Assembly: GCA_947644185.1 (NCBI GenBank)
Contig: CANRZC010000016.1
Span: 1-16,423, forward strand
From: an uncultured Acetatifactor sp.
Lineage (GTDB): Bacteria > Bacillota > Clostridia > Lachnospirales > Lachnospiraceae
Direction: 5' to 3'
Length of the DNA stretch: 16,423 bases
Of this stretch, positions 1 through 7,753 are shown in pieces. Below the pieces are notes generated by a model. That model searched no databases and was not told the origin of the DNA. It was given only the letters and a program-made list of their open reading frames with translations. Made by a program: the position numbers and the translations under genes. Position 1 is the first letter of the stretch. Each line of letters starts with the position of its first letter.

Positions 1-82
1 TTAAGACTGGATAGTATCTCTGGTCTTTTTTAGCATTGCAATCAGGGGAGACAGCGCAACTGGAAAGACAGCGCTGGTAGAT

Positions 83-991
83 ATGATACGCGAACATTAC
101 GAAAACGGAAATGCCAGTGCCGTTGAACTTATCTGTGATAAGGAATGTACGGTTCTGGAAGGCCGTACCTGGGCCGGGCAGCTCTCTATGATGAAGGACA
201 GCATTGTTTTCATTGATGAAGGCAATGAGTTCGTATTGAGTGATGATTTTGCCTCGGCAATTCGGAATACCGATAATTATTATGTTATTGTGACTAGAGA
301 AGGCATAGCTTCCTTGCCATACAGTGTTGAAGAAATTTATGGCATTCGCGATTCGGGTAAATATGGAACCTTAAAGCGCACTTATAATGAGTTTTATCAT
401 TTGTTTGCAACAAATTTGTACCAGACAACAGACAATCGCCATGCGGTCAGGCCGGAAAGGCTGATTGCGGAGGACTCTGATTCCGGTTTTCAGTTCTTTC
501 AAGGTGTTTGTGAAAAAAATGGCAGAATGACTTGTATCAGCGCACATGGCAAATCGAATATCTTTTCGGTAGTCATAAGGCATTTAAGCGAGAAAGTATT
601 GGTAGTAGCAGATGGTGCAGCGTTCGGTTCGGAGATGGAGAAGCTTATGCGGGTCATAAAGAACTATCCGAATATAACACTGTATCTGCCGGAATCTTTT
701 GAATGGCTGATTTTAAGGTCCGGTGTGATAGAGGATAGCAGCCTAAGAGAAATGTTGAAAAATCCTGAAAATTATATTGAGAGTGGGGATTACTTTAGCT
801 GGGAGCGATATTTTACGTCACAGTTGATACGGATTACCCAGGACAGCTATTTGAGATATGCCAAGAGAAAATTGAATCCTGCTTATTTGCAGGAAAAAAT
901 TTTTGACAGGATTCTTGCAGTTATGCAGGGAATAAATTTGAATTCCCAGCAGTCCATATCCGGAGAATTGAAATCTACAGAGCCCCAATAA
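83..991 (+). CDS. P-loop NTPase with Toprim-like C-terminal half, 5' end missing or damaged
   Basis: The first ATG gives 302 residues, but the true protein should begin further upstream. The same frame is open back to position 5 and encodes GDSATGKTALVD just before this ATG (47-82), a textbook Walker A motif. There is a stop at 2-4 and no ATG, GTG or TTG between it and position 83, so the native start is lost by truncation, rearrangement or a frameshift, perhaps in the T6 run at 26-31. Numbering from the ATG, a Walker B strand (SIVFIDEGNE) lies at residues 40-49. A second domain from about residue 128 has an acidic EDSDSG motif and a VVADGAAFGSE segment (173-184), which resemble the glutamate and DxD-like motifs of Toprim folds. 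The C-terminal third contains FSWERYFT (238-245) and a basic, tyrosine-rich helix. I cannot name the family. An ATPase-plus-Toprim layout recalls OLD-type proteins, but that is inference. The gene is AT-richer than its neighbours, suggesting accessory DNA. Nucleotide binding is well supported; the role is unknown. Confidence 0.6.
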   Translation: MIREHYENGNASAVELICDKECTVLEGRTWAGQLSMMKDSIVFIDEGNEFVLSDDFASAIRNTDNYYVIVTREGIASLPYSVEEIYGIRDSGKYGTLKRTYNEFYHLFATNLYQTTDNRHAVRPERLIAEDSDSGFQFFQGVCEKNGRMTCISAHGKSNIFSVVIRHLSEKVLVVADGAAFGSEMEKLMRVIKNYPNITLYLPESFEWLILRSGVIEDSSLREMLKNPENYIESGDYFSWERYFTSQLIRITQDSYLRYAKRKLNPAYLQEKIFDRILAVMQGINLNSQQSISGELKSTEPQ

Positions 992-1023
992 ACCCAACAT
1001 AGCTTTTGAAACGAGGAACAAAA

Positions 1024-1545
1024 ATGTATATAGAAACCCCACGAATAACAATCCGTAGCTTTACTCCAGAGGATGCCGCCGACCTGCATGACATCTTGGG
1101 CGATGAAGAAACCATGAAAAACTGTGAGCCTCCATACGATTTTGAGAAGACGAAAGACTTTCTTTCCTCCTTCTGTATCGCCCGAAAGGGCGCTGTGGCC
1201 GCAGTCCACAGGAAAACCGAAAAAGTGATAGGGTACATACTGTTTAACGAGCATGAAAAGAATGTATATGAAATGGGCTGGATCTTTAATCGAAGCTTCT
1301 GGGGACAGAGGTATGCTTTTGAATCCTGCCAGGCTGTGATAGACTACGCCTTTCGCGTTCGGAAGGCCCACAAGATCTTTGCGGAAACCATTGATGCTGT
1401 GAAATCTGTCGGCCTGATGAAGAAGCTGGGAATGCGGCCTGAAGGCGTACAACAAAGTCAAACCAGGGATAATCACGGCGACTGGGTGGATTTGTACTTG
1501 TACGGACTGTTGGAGGAAGATTGGCGAAAACAAAATGGTAAGTAA
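1024..1545 (+). CDS. GNAT-family N-acetyltransferase (RimJ/RimL type)
   Basis: A protein of 173 residues that probably transfers an acetyl group from acetyl-CoA to an amine, such as a protein N-terminus or a small molecule. It opens with the RimJ/RimL-like strand IETPRITIRSFTPEDAADL. It continues through a central YEMGWIFNRSFWGQRYAFESC segment (about residues 80-100), where the W-G-x-R/x-Y-A pattern is the acetyl-CoA pyrophosphate-binding loop of this subfamily. It then has KIFAETIDAVKSVGLMKKLGMRPEG, the usual fourth motif with the V-K-S-x-x-L-M-x-K-L-G-M signature. I chose the ATG at 1024 because it follows a GAGGA site at 1013-1017 and begins directly at the conserved first strand; a TTG six codons upstream would also be in frame. 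It lies 32 bp after the NTPase gene. The substrate cannot be inferred. Confidence 0.88.
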   Translation: MYIETPRITIRSFTPEDAADLHDILGDEETMKNCEPPYDFEKTKDFLSSFCIARKGAVAAVHRKTEKVIGYILFNEHEKNVYEMGWIFNRSFWGQRYAFESCQAVIDYAFRVRKAHKIFAETIDAVKSVGLMKKLGMRPEGVQQSQTRDNHGDWVDLYLYGLLEEDWRKQNGK

Positions 1546-1594
1546 ACTAAAATATAAAGCGAAAAACAGTATCATTTTAAAAATATTGTGATAT

Positions 1595-1600
1595 TATAAT
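1595..1600 (+). promoter_or_regulatory. Candidate -10 element for recQ
   Basis: A perfect TATAAT lies in the AT-rich gap between the acetyltransferase and recQ, 39 bp before the recQ ATG. No good -35 hexamer is present 16-18 bp upstream, so this is a weak call resting on the -10 alone. Confidence 0.35.
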
Positions 1601-1639
1601 TAATCTTAATAGAAAGAAACTTAGAAATCAGGTGAAAAG

Positions 1640-4249
1640 ATGACCGCAAAAGAAGCCCTAAAGCTCTTCTTCGGCTATGACGCGTTCCGAAAAGGCCAGG
1701 AAGATATTATAACATCCATCACAGCAGGGCGCGACGTCCTTGCCATCATGCCCACAGGCGCGGGCAAATCCATATGTTACCAGGTTCCCGCCATGCTGCT
1801 GCCAGGTATCACTTTGGTAATATCACCTCTGATCTCCCTGATGCAGGATCAGGTAAAGGCTCTCAATGAGGCAGGTATCCACGCTGCGTTTATCAATTCT
1901 TCCCTGACAGAGACCCAGATCCGGAAAGCAATGCGGCAGGCCGCAGAGCGTGTATACAAGATTATCTATGTGGCGCCGGAACGGCTGGAAAGTGATGAGT
2001 TCCTGGAATTTGCCAGCAATGCAGAGATTTCCATGGTGACAGTGGACGAAGCCCACTGCATCTCCCAGTGGGGCCAGGACTTTCGCCCCAGCTATCTGAA
2101 AATCGTGGACTTTATCAGAAATCTTCCCAAAAGGCCCATTGTCAGTGCCTTTACCGCCACAGCCACGAAAGAGGTAAAAGAGGATATCCTGTGCATTCTA
2201 AATCTCGTAAATCCCTATGTGACAGTCACAGGCTTTGACAGGGAGAATCTGTACTATCGTGTAGAGAATATACGAAAGAAAGACGATTACATAGTCGATT
2301 ACGTGACAAAGCACCCAGAGGATAGTGGAATTATCTACTGTGCCACCAGGAAAAATGTGGACAAGCTTTTTGAGCTATTGTTTCAAAAGGGCATCTCTGC
2401 CACCAGGTATCACGCGGGAATCGACAATGAGACCAGGAAGAAGAATCAGGACGATTTTATCTATGACCGTGCACCTGTCATTGTGGCCACCAACGCTTTC
2501 GGCATGGGTATTGATAAATCCAATGTGAGATATGTTATCCACTACAATATGCCCCAGAGCATGGAGAACTATTACCAGGAGGCTGGACGCGCAGGACGGG
2601 ACGGGGAGCAGGCCCAGTGTATCCTGCTTTTCTCAGCCCAGGATGTGATAATAGACAAATTTTTGCTGGAAAAAAAGGACTTTTCCGGCCTGGACGAAGA
2701 GGAGGCCCAGCTGGTAAAGCAGCGGGATATGCGCCGTCTCCAGGTCATGGAAGGGTACTGCAGGACAGCCTTATGCCTGCGCAATTACATTCTGAATTAT
2801 TTCGGGGAAAAGACTTCTGCGCCCTGCGACAATTGTGGCAACTGTCACAGAGATTATAAAGAGCAGGACATGACTGCCCAGGCGAAGCAGGTGGTCAACT
2901 GTGTGGCGGAGACAAAGGGGCGCTACGGGCTGAACATTGTGCTGGGCACTTTGATAGGTGCGGACAGAGCCAGGCTGCGGGAGTTAGGCACGGTAAATTA
3001 CAGGACCTATGGCGTATTGAAGGAGTATAAGGAGTCGCTGCTGCGCAGTCTCGTCAGCCAGATGATAGAAGATGGCTATCTGTATCAGACAAATGATCAG
3101 TACAGTGTTCTAAGGATAGGGGATATCACACCCCTGCGGGACGAAGCCACCCGGGTAATGCTGCGGGTTTATGAGGAGAAAGAGCCGGAGAAAAGAAATG
3201 CGCCTTCCAGGAGTACAGATGTCCTTACCTCAGCGGGCTATGACTTGTTTGAAGCCTTGCGAAAGCTTCGGTTGGAAATTGCCAGGCAGGAGTCCATGCC
3301 GCCCTACATTATTTTCAATGACAAGACACTCATTGACATGTGTATAAAATTGCCAAAGACAGCAGATGATTTAGTGAGAGTCTCCGGTGTGGGCGTAAGG
3401 AAGCAGGAGAAATACGGGGCCAGGTTCTTAAGTGTCATAGTATCCTTTGTGGAAGAAAGGCCGAATGCAGTGTTCAGTATCCAGAAGCAGGAGGATGGGA
3501 CAGACAGCGGCAGGGATGCCGCTCAAGAGATACAAGAGTACCAGATTGCAAAAAGAGAGAGAAGAGAGAGGAAGGGAAAGAAGTCCGCCTTTTACCTTGC
3601 GCAGGGTGACGCAGATGCATTTCAATATGGGGATCTGTATTATATCAGCGATATCAAGAGTGAACTCAACCGCATCTGCACCATAAGTGACGTGAGAAAG
3701 GTTACGATAGGCGTGATATGGGAGTACCTTGTAGCCCAGGAATTGGCCTACGAAAAGGATATCGGCGGCGTATTTGTCAAGAGGCCGACCCAAAAAGGGC
3801 TGGAATATGGGATTATACTGGAAAATAAGACGAGCCCGTCTGGCGCCTCCTATTATCTGATGAAATATCCGCCCAAGGTACAGAAGATGATAGTAGATTT
3901 TCTGACAGGGCCCCGGCCAGAGCAGGAGGAAGACGAAAATGCGGCATTGCTTGCCGGAAATCACAAAAGAGAATGGGATTTATTAGCCGGGATGGAATTT
4001 AGCGGGAATGGCACAGATTTTGGAAGTCAGGAGAGGCCCGTTGCAAAACCGAAATTCGACAGGGCGGAATTTAACCGGGCCAGGAACCGTCCGGATGGGG
4101 CAGGCGCCGCCTGGAATGAGGAGGAAGATATAAGGCTAAAGCAGGAGTTTCAGGCCGGAATGACCATAGCGGAAATGGCCAGGCTGCACAGCAGAACCAG
4201 AGGCGGCATCACAGCCAGGCTGAAAAAGCATGGACTGTTGGAGGCATAG
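1640..4249 (+). CDS. recQ: RecQ-family ATP-dependent DNA helicase with extended C-terminus
   Basis: A 3'-5' superfamily 2 DNA helicase of 869 residues, acting in the cytoplasm in recombination and replication-fork repair. The helicase core carries Walker A PTGAGKS (38-44), the DEAH box (136-139) followed by CISQWGQDFRPSY, the aromatic-rich loop typical of RecQ, FTATAT (171-176), and the motif VI QEAGRAGRDG (313-322). A four-cysteine zinc site follows (C374, C379, C396, C399), then a winged-helix RQC region (about 410-515) and an HRDC domain (about 532-605). The protein exceeds the roughly 600 residues of E. coli RecQ by about 260. The extra part has a basic linker (635-648), a possible second winged-helix region (about 650-760), an acidic and charged linker, and a Myb/SANT-like C-terminus starting WNEEEDIRLKQEF and ending near RTRGGITARLKKHGLL (825-867). 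The start has an AGGTGA site at 1630-1635. A peroxiredoxin gene follows 47 bp later with no terminator between, so read-through is likely. Confidence 0.97.
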   Translation: MTAKEALKLFFGYDAFRKGQEDIITSITAGRDVLAIMPTGAGKSICYQVPAMLLPGITLVISPLISLMQDQVKALNEAGIHAAFINSSLTETQIRKAMRQAAERVYKIIYVAPERLESDEFLEFASNAEISMVTVDEAHCISQWGQDFRPSYLKIVDFIRNLPKRPIVSAFTATATKEVKEDILCILNLVNPYVTVTGFDRENLYYRVENIRKKDDYIVDYVTKHPEDSGIIYCATRKNVDKLFELLFQKGISATRYHAGIDNETRKKNQDDFIYDRAPVIVATNAFGMGIDKSNVRYVIHYNMPQSMENYYQEAGRAGRDGEQAQCILLFSAQDVIIDKFLLEKKDFSGLDEEEAQLVKQRDMRRLQVMEGYCRTALCLRNYILNYFGEKTSAPCDNCGNCHRDYKEQDMTAQAKQVVNCVAETKGRYGLNIVLGTLIGADRARLRELGTVNYRTYGVLKEYKESLLRSLVSQMIEDGYLYQTNDQYSVLRIGDITPLRDEATRVMLRVYEEKEPEKRNAPSRSTDVLTSAGYDLFEALRKLRLEIARQESMPPYIIFNDKTLIDMCIKLPKTADDLVRVSGVGVRKQEKYGARFLSVIVSFVEERPNAVFSIQKQEDGTDSGRDAAQEIQEYQIAKRERRERKGKKSAFYLAQGDADAFQYGDLYYISDIKSELNRICTISDVRKVTIGVIWEYLVAQELAYEKDIGGVFVKRPTQKGLEYGIILENKTSPSGASYYLMKYPPKVQKMIVDFLTGPRPEQEEDENAALLAGNHKREWDLLAGMEFSGNGTDFGSQERPVAKPKFDRAEFNRARNRPDGAGAAWNEEEDIRLKQEFQAGMTIAEMARLHSRTRGGITARLKKHGLLEA

Positions 4250-4296
4250 TGCCTGGGCTGAAAAGATATTAGGCGAATGCAGAAAAGGAGGAAGAT

Positions 4297-4749
4297 ATGT
4301 TACAAACAGGAACAAAGGCACCGGATTTTGAGCTGCCGGATCAGAACGGAGAGATGCACAAGCTGTCAGATTATGCGGGCAAGAAGGTGATTCTGTACTT
4401 CTACCCGAAGGACAATACCCCAGGATGTACCAAGCAGGCCTGCGGTTTTTCGGAGAGGTATCCCCAGTTTACAGAAAAGGGGGCAGTGATTCTGGGCGTC
4501 AGCAAGGACACAGTGGCCTCCCACAAGAAATTTGAGGAAAAGTATGGTCTCGCTTTCACCTTGCTTGCAGATCCAGAGCGCAAGGTCATTGAGGCTTATG
4601 ATGTGTGGAAAGAGAAGAAGAATTACGGCAAGGTTTCCATGGGCGTGGTGCGGACGACCTATCTCATCGATGAGAAGGGAATCATTATCAGGGCCAATGA
4701 CAAGGTAAAGGCTGCTGAGGACCCGGAGAAGATGCTAAAAGAGTTGTAG
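4297..4749 (+). CDS. bcp: Thiol peroxidase, BCP-type peroxiredoxin
   Basis: A 150-residue thioredoxin-fold peroxidase that reduces hydrogen peroxide and organic hydroperoxides, with electrons normally from thioredoxin. The sequence shows the family pattern: GTKAPDFELPDQNG at the N-terminus, YFYPKDNTPGCTKQACGF with the peroxidatic cysteine C44 and the resolving cysteine C49 five residues later (atypical 2-Cys BCP arrangement), and a C-terminal VVRTTYLIDEKG strand with the expected arginine. Length is normal. The start has an excellent AAAAGGAGGA site just upstream. Only 10 bp separate its stop from the response-regulator gene, so the peroxidase is probably co-transcribed with the two-component pair; the shared purpose is not obvious. 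Confidence 0.96.
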   Translation: MLQTGTKAPDFELPDQNGEMHKLSDYAGKKVILYFYPKDNTPGCTKQACGFSERYPQFTEKGAVILGVSKDTVASHKKFEEKYGLAFTLLADPERKVIEAYDVWKEKKNYGKVSMGVVRTTYLIDEKGIIIRANDKVKAAEDPEKMLKEL

Positions 4750-4759
4750 GAGCTTCCAC

Positions 4760-5479
4760 ATGATAAAAATAGCAGTCTGCGATGACGATGAAATGAATCT
4801 GCGAGAAACACTGGCCCTCCTGGAGCAGTACAAAAGGCTTCCCATTGCTACAGATGCCTATACCAGCGGGGAAGCGCTGCTGGCAGCGGGAAAGAAGTAC
4901 GATATTCTTTTGTTAGACATCGACATGGAAGGCTTAGACGGCATCCAGACTGCCAGGTGCATTCGGGAGGCGGACAAGGAAGTAAAGCTGATCTATGTCA
5001 CCAACTACAGTGACTACACCATTTTCGCCTTTGGAGTCCATGCCTTTGCCTATCTGCTCAAGCCCCTGAAAGCCCAGGAGCTGTACGCCCAGTTGGACGA
5101 GGCCTGTGCCTATGGGCTTTCCGGGCCTGAGCCGGAATTGGAGTTTGTGACAAAAGAGGGAATTTTTCGCACCACACCCTCCCGGATTTTGTACTTTGAG
5201 TATTTAAGCCGCCAGGTGGTGTTGCATACATTGGAGGGAGCATGGCACTTAAGGCGCCAGATCACGGAATTGGCCCGGGAGATGGAGAGCTATGGGTTCG
5301 CCATGCCTCACAAGAGCTTTGTGGTGAATCTGTATTCGGTACAACGTATCTATGGATATGAAATTACGCTCACAGATGGAAGCACAATCCCTTTGTCCCA
5401 AAAGAAATCTGCCGAATTTCGCCGAGCTCTGAATGAATATCTGGCAGGAGAGAGGGGGCGTGGGGTATGGAGATCCTGA
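4760..5479 (+). CDS. LytTR-family response regulator (AgrA/ComE-like)
   Basis: A 239-residue DNA-binding response regulator. The receiver domain (1-120) has the acidic cluster CDDDE (7-11), the phospho-acceptor D53 in LLLDIDMEGLDG, a threonine in YVTNYSDY, and the conserved lysine in YLLKPL. The C-terminal LytTR domain (about 128-232) includes FVTKEGIFRTTPSRILYFEYLSRQVVLHT, PHKSFVVNLYSVQRIYGYEITLTDGSTIPLSQKK, with the F-x-V-N-L and I-P-L-S-Q landmarks of the family. A GGAG site lies 8 bp before the ATG. It overlaps the start of the histidine-kinase gene by 13 bp, implying translational coupling and a cognate pair. In related systems such regulators control autoinducer or bacteriocin genes, but no AgrB/AgrD-like peptide gene is adjacent, so the signal is unknown. 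Confidence 0.94.
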   Translation: MIKIAVCDDDEMNLRETLALLEQYKRLPIATDAYTSGEALLAAGKKYDILLLDIDMEGLDGIQTARCIREADKEVKLIYVTNYSDYTIFAFGVHAFAYLLKPLKAQELYAQLDEACAYGLSGPEPELEFVTKEGIFRTTPSRILYFEYLSRQVVLHTLEGAWHLRRQITELAREMESYGFAMPHKSFVVNLYSVQRIYGYEITLTDGSTIPLSQKKSAEFRRALNEYLAGERGRGVWRS

Positions 5480-6855
5480 TTTATCTAGTGATCCCTTGTG
5501 TGGGAAGCATATTCCTTTTAGGGGGTATGTTCTATGGAGCCTATCGAATGTCAGGGCAGGAGCATATGTCCTGGCGGACATTGGGAATCATAGCAGTTTA
5601 TATCCTGGTGTGCGTGGCTTTTTCCAGTCTGGGCAATACTTGGGTGAATCTGTTTTTTCTGTTCCTATTCCCTTTGGTGGCATGGTGGGCCTATGGGACG
5701 CCGAAAATATATTGCTTGTACTATCTTATCCTGTCTGTGGCAGTATGGCTTACAGATGTGGCAGCAGTGATAACCCTTCAGCTCCTGATAGCAAGAGGAA
5801 TTCTATTTCTAAATACACCGCAGCTTCAGTATATCCTGATGGTGGCAGTGACCAGAATGGCGGAATTCATAGTGATTCTGCTGGTGTCTATGGCAGCGGG
5901 GCGCAAGGCAGGGCGGCATATTACGGTAAGGCAGGTGGTGCTTTCGATTCTGCTGCCTCTGTATTCTATTTTTAATATGTATTGTATGCTGTATTTGGTA
6001 CAGATTTTTCCCACAAGGGAAATGCTGCTGTTGCTGGGATTGAATCTGGTGCTGTTAATCGGGCTGAACATTTATTTCTGTGTGCTGGTGGATGTGATCA
6101 GCGAGAACCACCGGCTGGAGAATGAGCGCAATCTCTACCGGGCCCAGGCTCGGATGCAGCATCAGTATTATGAGCGGGAGGAGGAGAAGTACGAGGCCTC
6201 CCGAAAGCTGATCCACGACATTCGCAACCATATCCTGGCCATGGAGGCGCTGTACGCCAGGGAGCATGCCAGCGAAGCGGTCTCTGGCATTGCCGGAGAG
6301 TGTGTAAATGAAGATGACGAGGGAGTGGTGGAGAATGCCTCTGATCACATCCCCAGTGACACCCACGTGGCAGAAAAATACGCCAGGGATATCCACCAGA
6401 TGCTGAACAGTTTTCAGCAGAAATACTACACCTCGGAAAAGCTGTTGAATATTATATTAAATGATAAAGCGAATATGATGAAACGGCTGAACGTCAGAGA
6501 AGATATGAAAGTGGGAGAGCTATCCCTGGATTTCATGAAAGAGGTGGATGTGACCGCACTGTTTGCCAATCTGCTGGACAATGCGGTGACTGCAGCGGCA
6601 GAGAGCCAGGAAAAGTATGTGAAGCTGCGGGTAAATAAGGTGCGGCAGTTCGTTTCTGTGATAGTGGAGAACAGCTGTGATGTAGCGCCAGTAAGGGCAG
6701 CAGGCACTTTCCGTTCTCGCCAGGCAGGCCACCAGGGACTGGGCTTAAAAATTATCAGGCAAACTGTGGAGCAGTACGGGGGCGATGCGCAGTTTGCTTG
6801 GAAGGACGGCGTGTTTACTGTTCGGGTGATGCTGGCGGCGGAGAATAGTCTTTAA
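5467..6855 (+). CDS. GHKL-domain sensor histidine kinase (AgrC-like)
   Basis: A 462-residue membrane kinase, cognate to the preceding LytTR regulator. About six hydrophobic segments fill residues 1-210 with short loops and no large extracytoplasmic domain, as in AgrC-type peptide sensors. A coiled-coil-like stretch (about 212-245, rich in E, R, Q and Y) leads to the phosphorylation site H250 in KLIHDIRNH, the HPK10-type H-box with H-D-x-R-N-H. The ATP-binding GHKL domain has the N-box LFANLLDNAVTAAAE (365-379) and the glycine-rich QGLGLKII (423-430). Between H-box and N-box there is an acidic insert (about 270-300, including CVNEDDEGVVEN) not needed for the fold. The ATG at 5467 follows an AGGAGAG site. 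Transcription stops at a strong hairpin 36 bp downstream. The ligand is unknown. Confidence 0.92.
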   Translation: MEILIYLVIPCVGSIFLLGGMFYGAYRMSGQEHMSWRTLGIIAVYILVCVAFSSLGNTWVNLFFLFLFPLVAWWAYGTPKIYCLYYLILSVAVWLTDVAAVITLQLLIARGILFLNTPQLQYILMVAVTRMAEFIVILLVSMAAGRKAGRHITVRQVVLSILLPLYSIFNMYCMLYLVQIFPTREMLLLLGLNLVLLIGLNIYFCVLVDVISENHRLENERNLYRAQARMQHQYYEREEEKYEASRKLIHDIRNHILAMEALYAREHASEAVSGIAGECVNEDDEGVVENASDHIPSDTHVAEKYARDIHQMLNSFQQKYYTSEKLLNIILNDKANMMKRLNVREDMKVGELSLDFMKEVDVTALFANLLDNAVTAAAESQEKYVKLRVNKVRQFVSVIVENSCDVAPVRAAGTFRSRQAGHQGLGLKIIRQTVEQYGGDAQFAWKDGVFTVRVMLAAENSL

Positions 6856-6890
6856 CCGCAGTAGGAAAGCGAGAGTCACTGTCTTTTAGG

Positions 6891-6930
6891 AGCAATATGC
6901 CTTACCTTAGGTAAAGTATATTGCTTTTTT
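6891..6930 (+). terminator. Intrinsic terminator after the LytTR two-component operon
   Basis: A near-perfect inverted repeat of 17 bases per arm (6891-6907 and 6909-6925), starting AGCAATATGCC and returning through GTATATTGCT, with two G-U pairs and a tiny loop. The T6 run at 6925-6930 begins at the last base of the right arm. It sits 36 bp after the kinase stop codon. Confidence 0.85.
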
Positions 6931-6949
6931 CATGCAAGGATTCTAAAAT
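6921..6949 (+). promoter_or_regulatory. Candidate promoter for the YhfC-lipoprotein pair
   Basis: TTGCTT (6921-6926) and TAAAAT (6944-6949) are spaced by 17 bp. The -10 matches in five of six positions but the -35 is poor and lies inside the terminator. The position, after a strong terminator and 65 bp before the next start codon, is what makes it plausible. Confidence 0.3.
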
Positions 6950-7013
6950 GGAACTGTGCAAGCCAGAGATACGAATCCTCGGAACACTTTCAGAGGAAAA
7001 GGGAGGTGGAGAC

Positions 7014-7721
7014 ATGTTGCTAGCAAGCCTTATAATTGGAATTGTCATATGCTGTGGACTGCCGGTGGCGGGTCTGGCATTCCTGATGCGAAGGAGGAAG
7101 GGCACTGGGAAAGCCTTCGCCTGGGGCGTAGCGGCATTTGTGGTGAGCCAGCTGTTCATTCGCATTCCCATACTTCAGCTGGTGCTGCCAAATTTCGGAT
7201 GGTTTGCAGTGATGCAGCTGTATCCATGGAGATATGGTCTGTTCCTGGGGCTGACAGCGGGATTGGCGGAGGAGACAGCCCGGTGGATTGCCATTAGATA
7301 CTTCCTGAAAGGGAAAAATACCCTGGAACACGGCCTGGCTTTTGGGCTGGGACATGGTGGCATAGAGGCCATACTGTTAGTTGGGCTTAATATGGTTGCC
7401 GCAGTGGTGATGGTGCTGACCGGACAGGGGGCGCAGTTTCCAGCAGATGGGGGAAGCGTACTGCTGGCCGGGGTAGAACGGCTCTTTGCCATGGCTTTCC
7501 ATGTGGGAGCGTCACTTCTTATCCTGTACGGTGTGAGGACAGGTAGCAGTGTATGGTATTGGACCCTGGCTGTGGCGCTGCATGGTGTACTGGACGCCGC
7601 AGTGGTGATATTGCCGGCTGTGTTTGGCGTGGGAGTATTGGGGATTGAGCTGTGGGCAGCTGTGTTTGGCAGCCTGACCCTGGCCCTGGGAGTTTGGCTT
7701 TGCCAAAAAAGGAAAGTATAA
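7014..7721 (+). CDS. YhfC-family glutamic-type intramembrane protease
   Basis: A 235-residue integral membrane protein with about seven hydrophobic segments. It carries the motif set of the YhfC family, distant relatives of the CPBP/Abi glutamic proteases: an acidic pair in GLAEETARW (E86, E87), GLGHGGIEA (H114, E118), FHVGASLL (H163) and ALHGVLDA (H190, D194). These residues lie in membrane segments where the active site is expected, so proteolysis of a membrane substrate is likely, though no substrate is known. I start at the ATG at 7014 because it follows GGGAGGTGGAG. The longer in-frame reading from 6921 would begin inside the terminator hairpin. The gene is followed 32 bp later by a lipoprotein gene, a pairing that suggests a joint role at the membrane. 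Confidence 0.88.
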   Translation: MLLASLIIGIVICCGLPVAGLAFLMRRRKGTGKAFAWGVAAFVVSQLFIRIPILQLVLPNFGWFAVMQLYPWRYGLFLGLTAGLAEETARWIAIRYFLKGKNTLEHGLAFGLGHGGIEAILLVGLNMVAAVVMVLTGQGAQFPADGGSVLLAGVERLFAMAFHVGASLLILYGVRTGSSVWYWTLAVALHGVLDAAVVILPAVFGVGVLGIELWAAVFGSLTLALGVWLCQKRKV

Positions 7722-7753
7722 TAGGAGCATGATATCTGGACAAGGAGGAGAAA

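Noticed and set aside
883..1575. A 230-residue minus-strand reading frame across the acetyltransferase gene
   Set aside because: It lies wholly opposite better-supported genes, shows no family motif, and has the look of a shadow of the GNAT coding frame.
3428..3964. A 178-residue minus-strand reading frame inside recQ
   Set aside because: It is antisense to conserved RecQ coding sequence and has no recognisable domain or ribosome site.
5433..5975. A 180-residue plus-strand reading frame overlapping the kinase start
   Set aside because: It is low-complexity (Gly, Ser, Tyr rich) and in another frame of the clearly coding membrane domain of the histidine kinase.
6921..7013. N-terminal extension of the YhfC-type protein from an ATG-like start at 6921
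   Set aside because: It would begin inside the terminator hairpin without a ribosome site. The ATG at 7014 follows GGGAGGTGGAG and begins at the first membrane helix.
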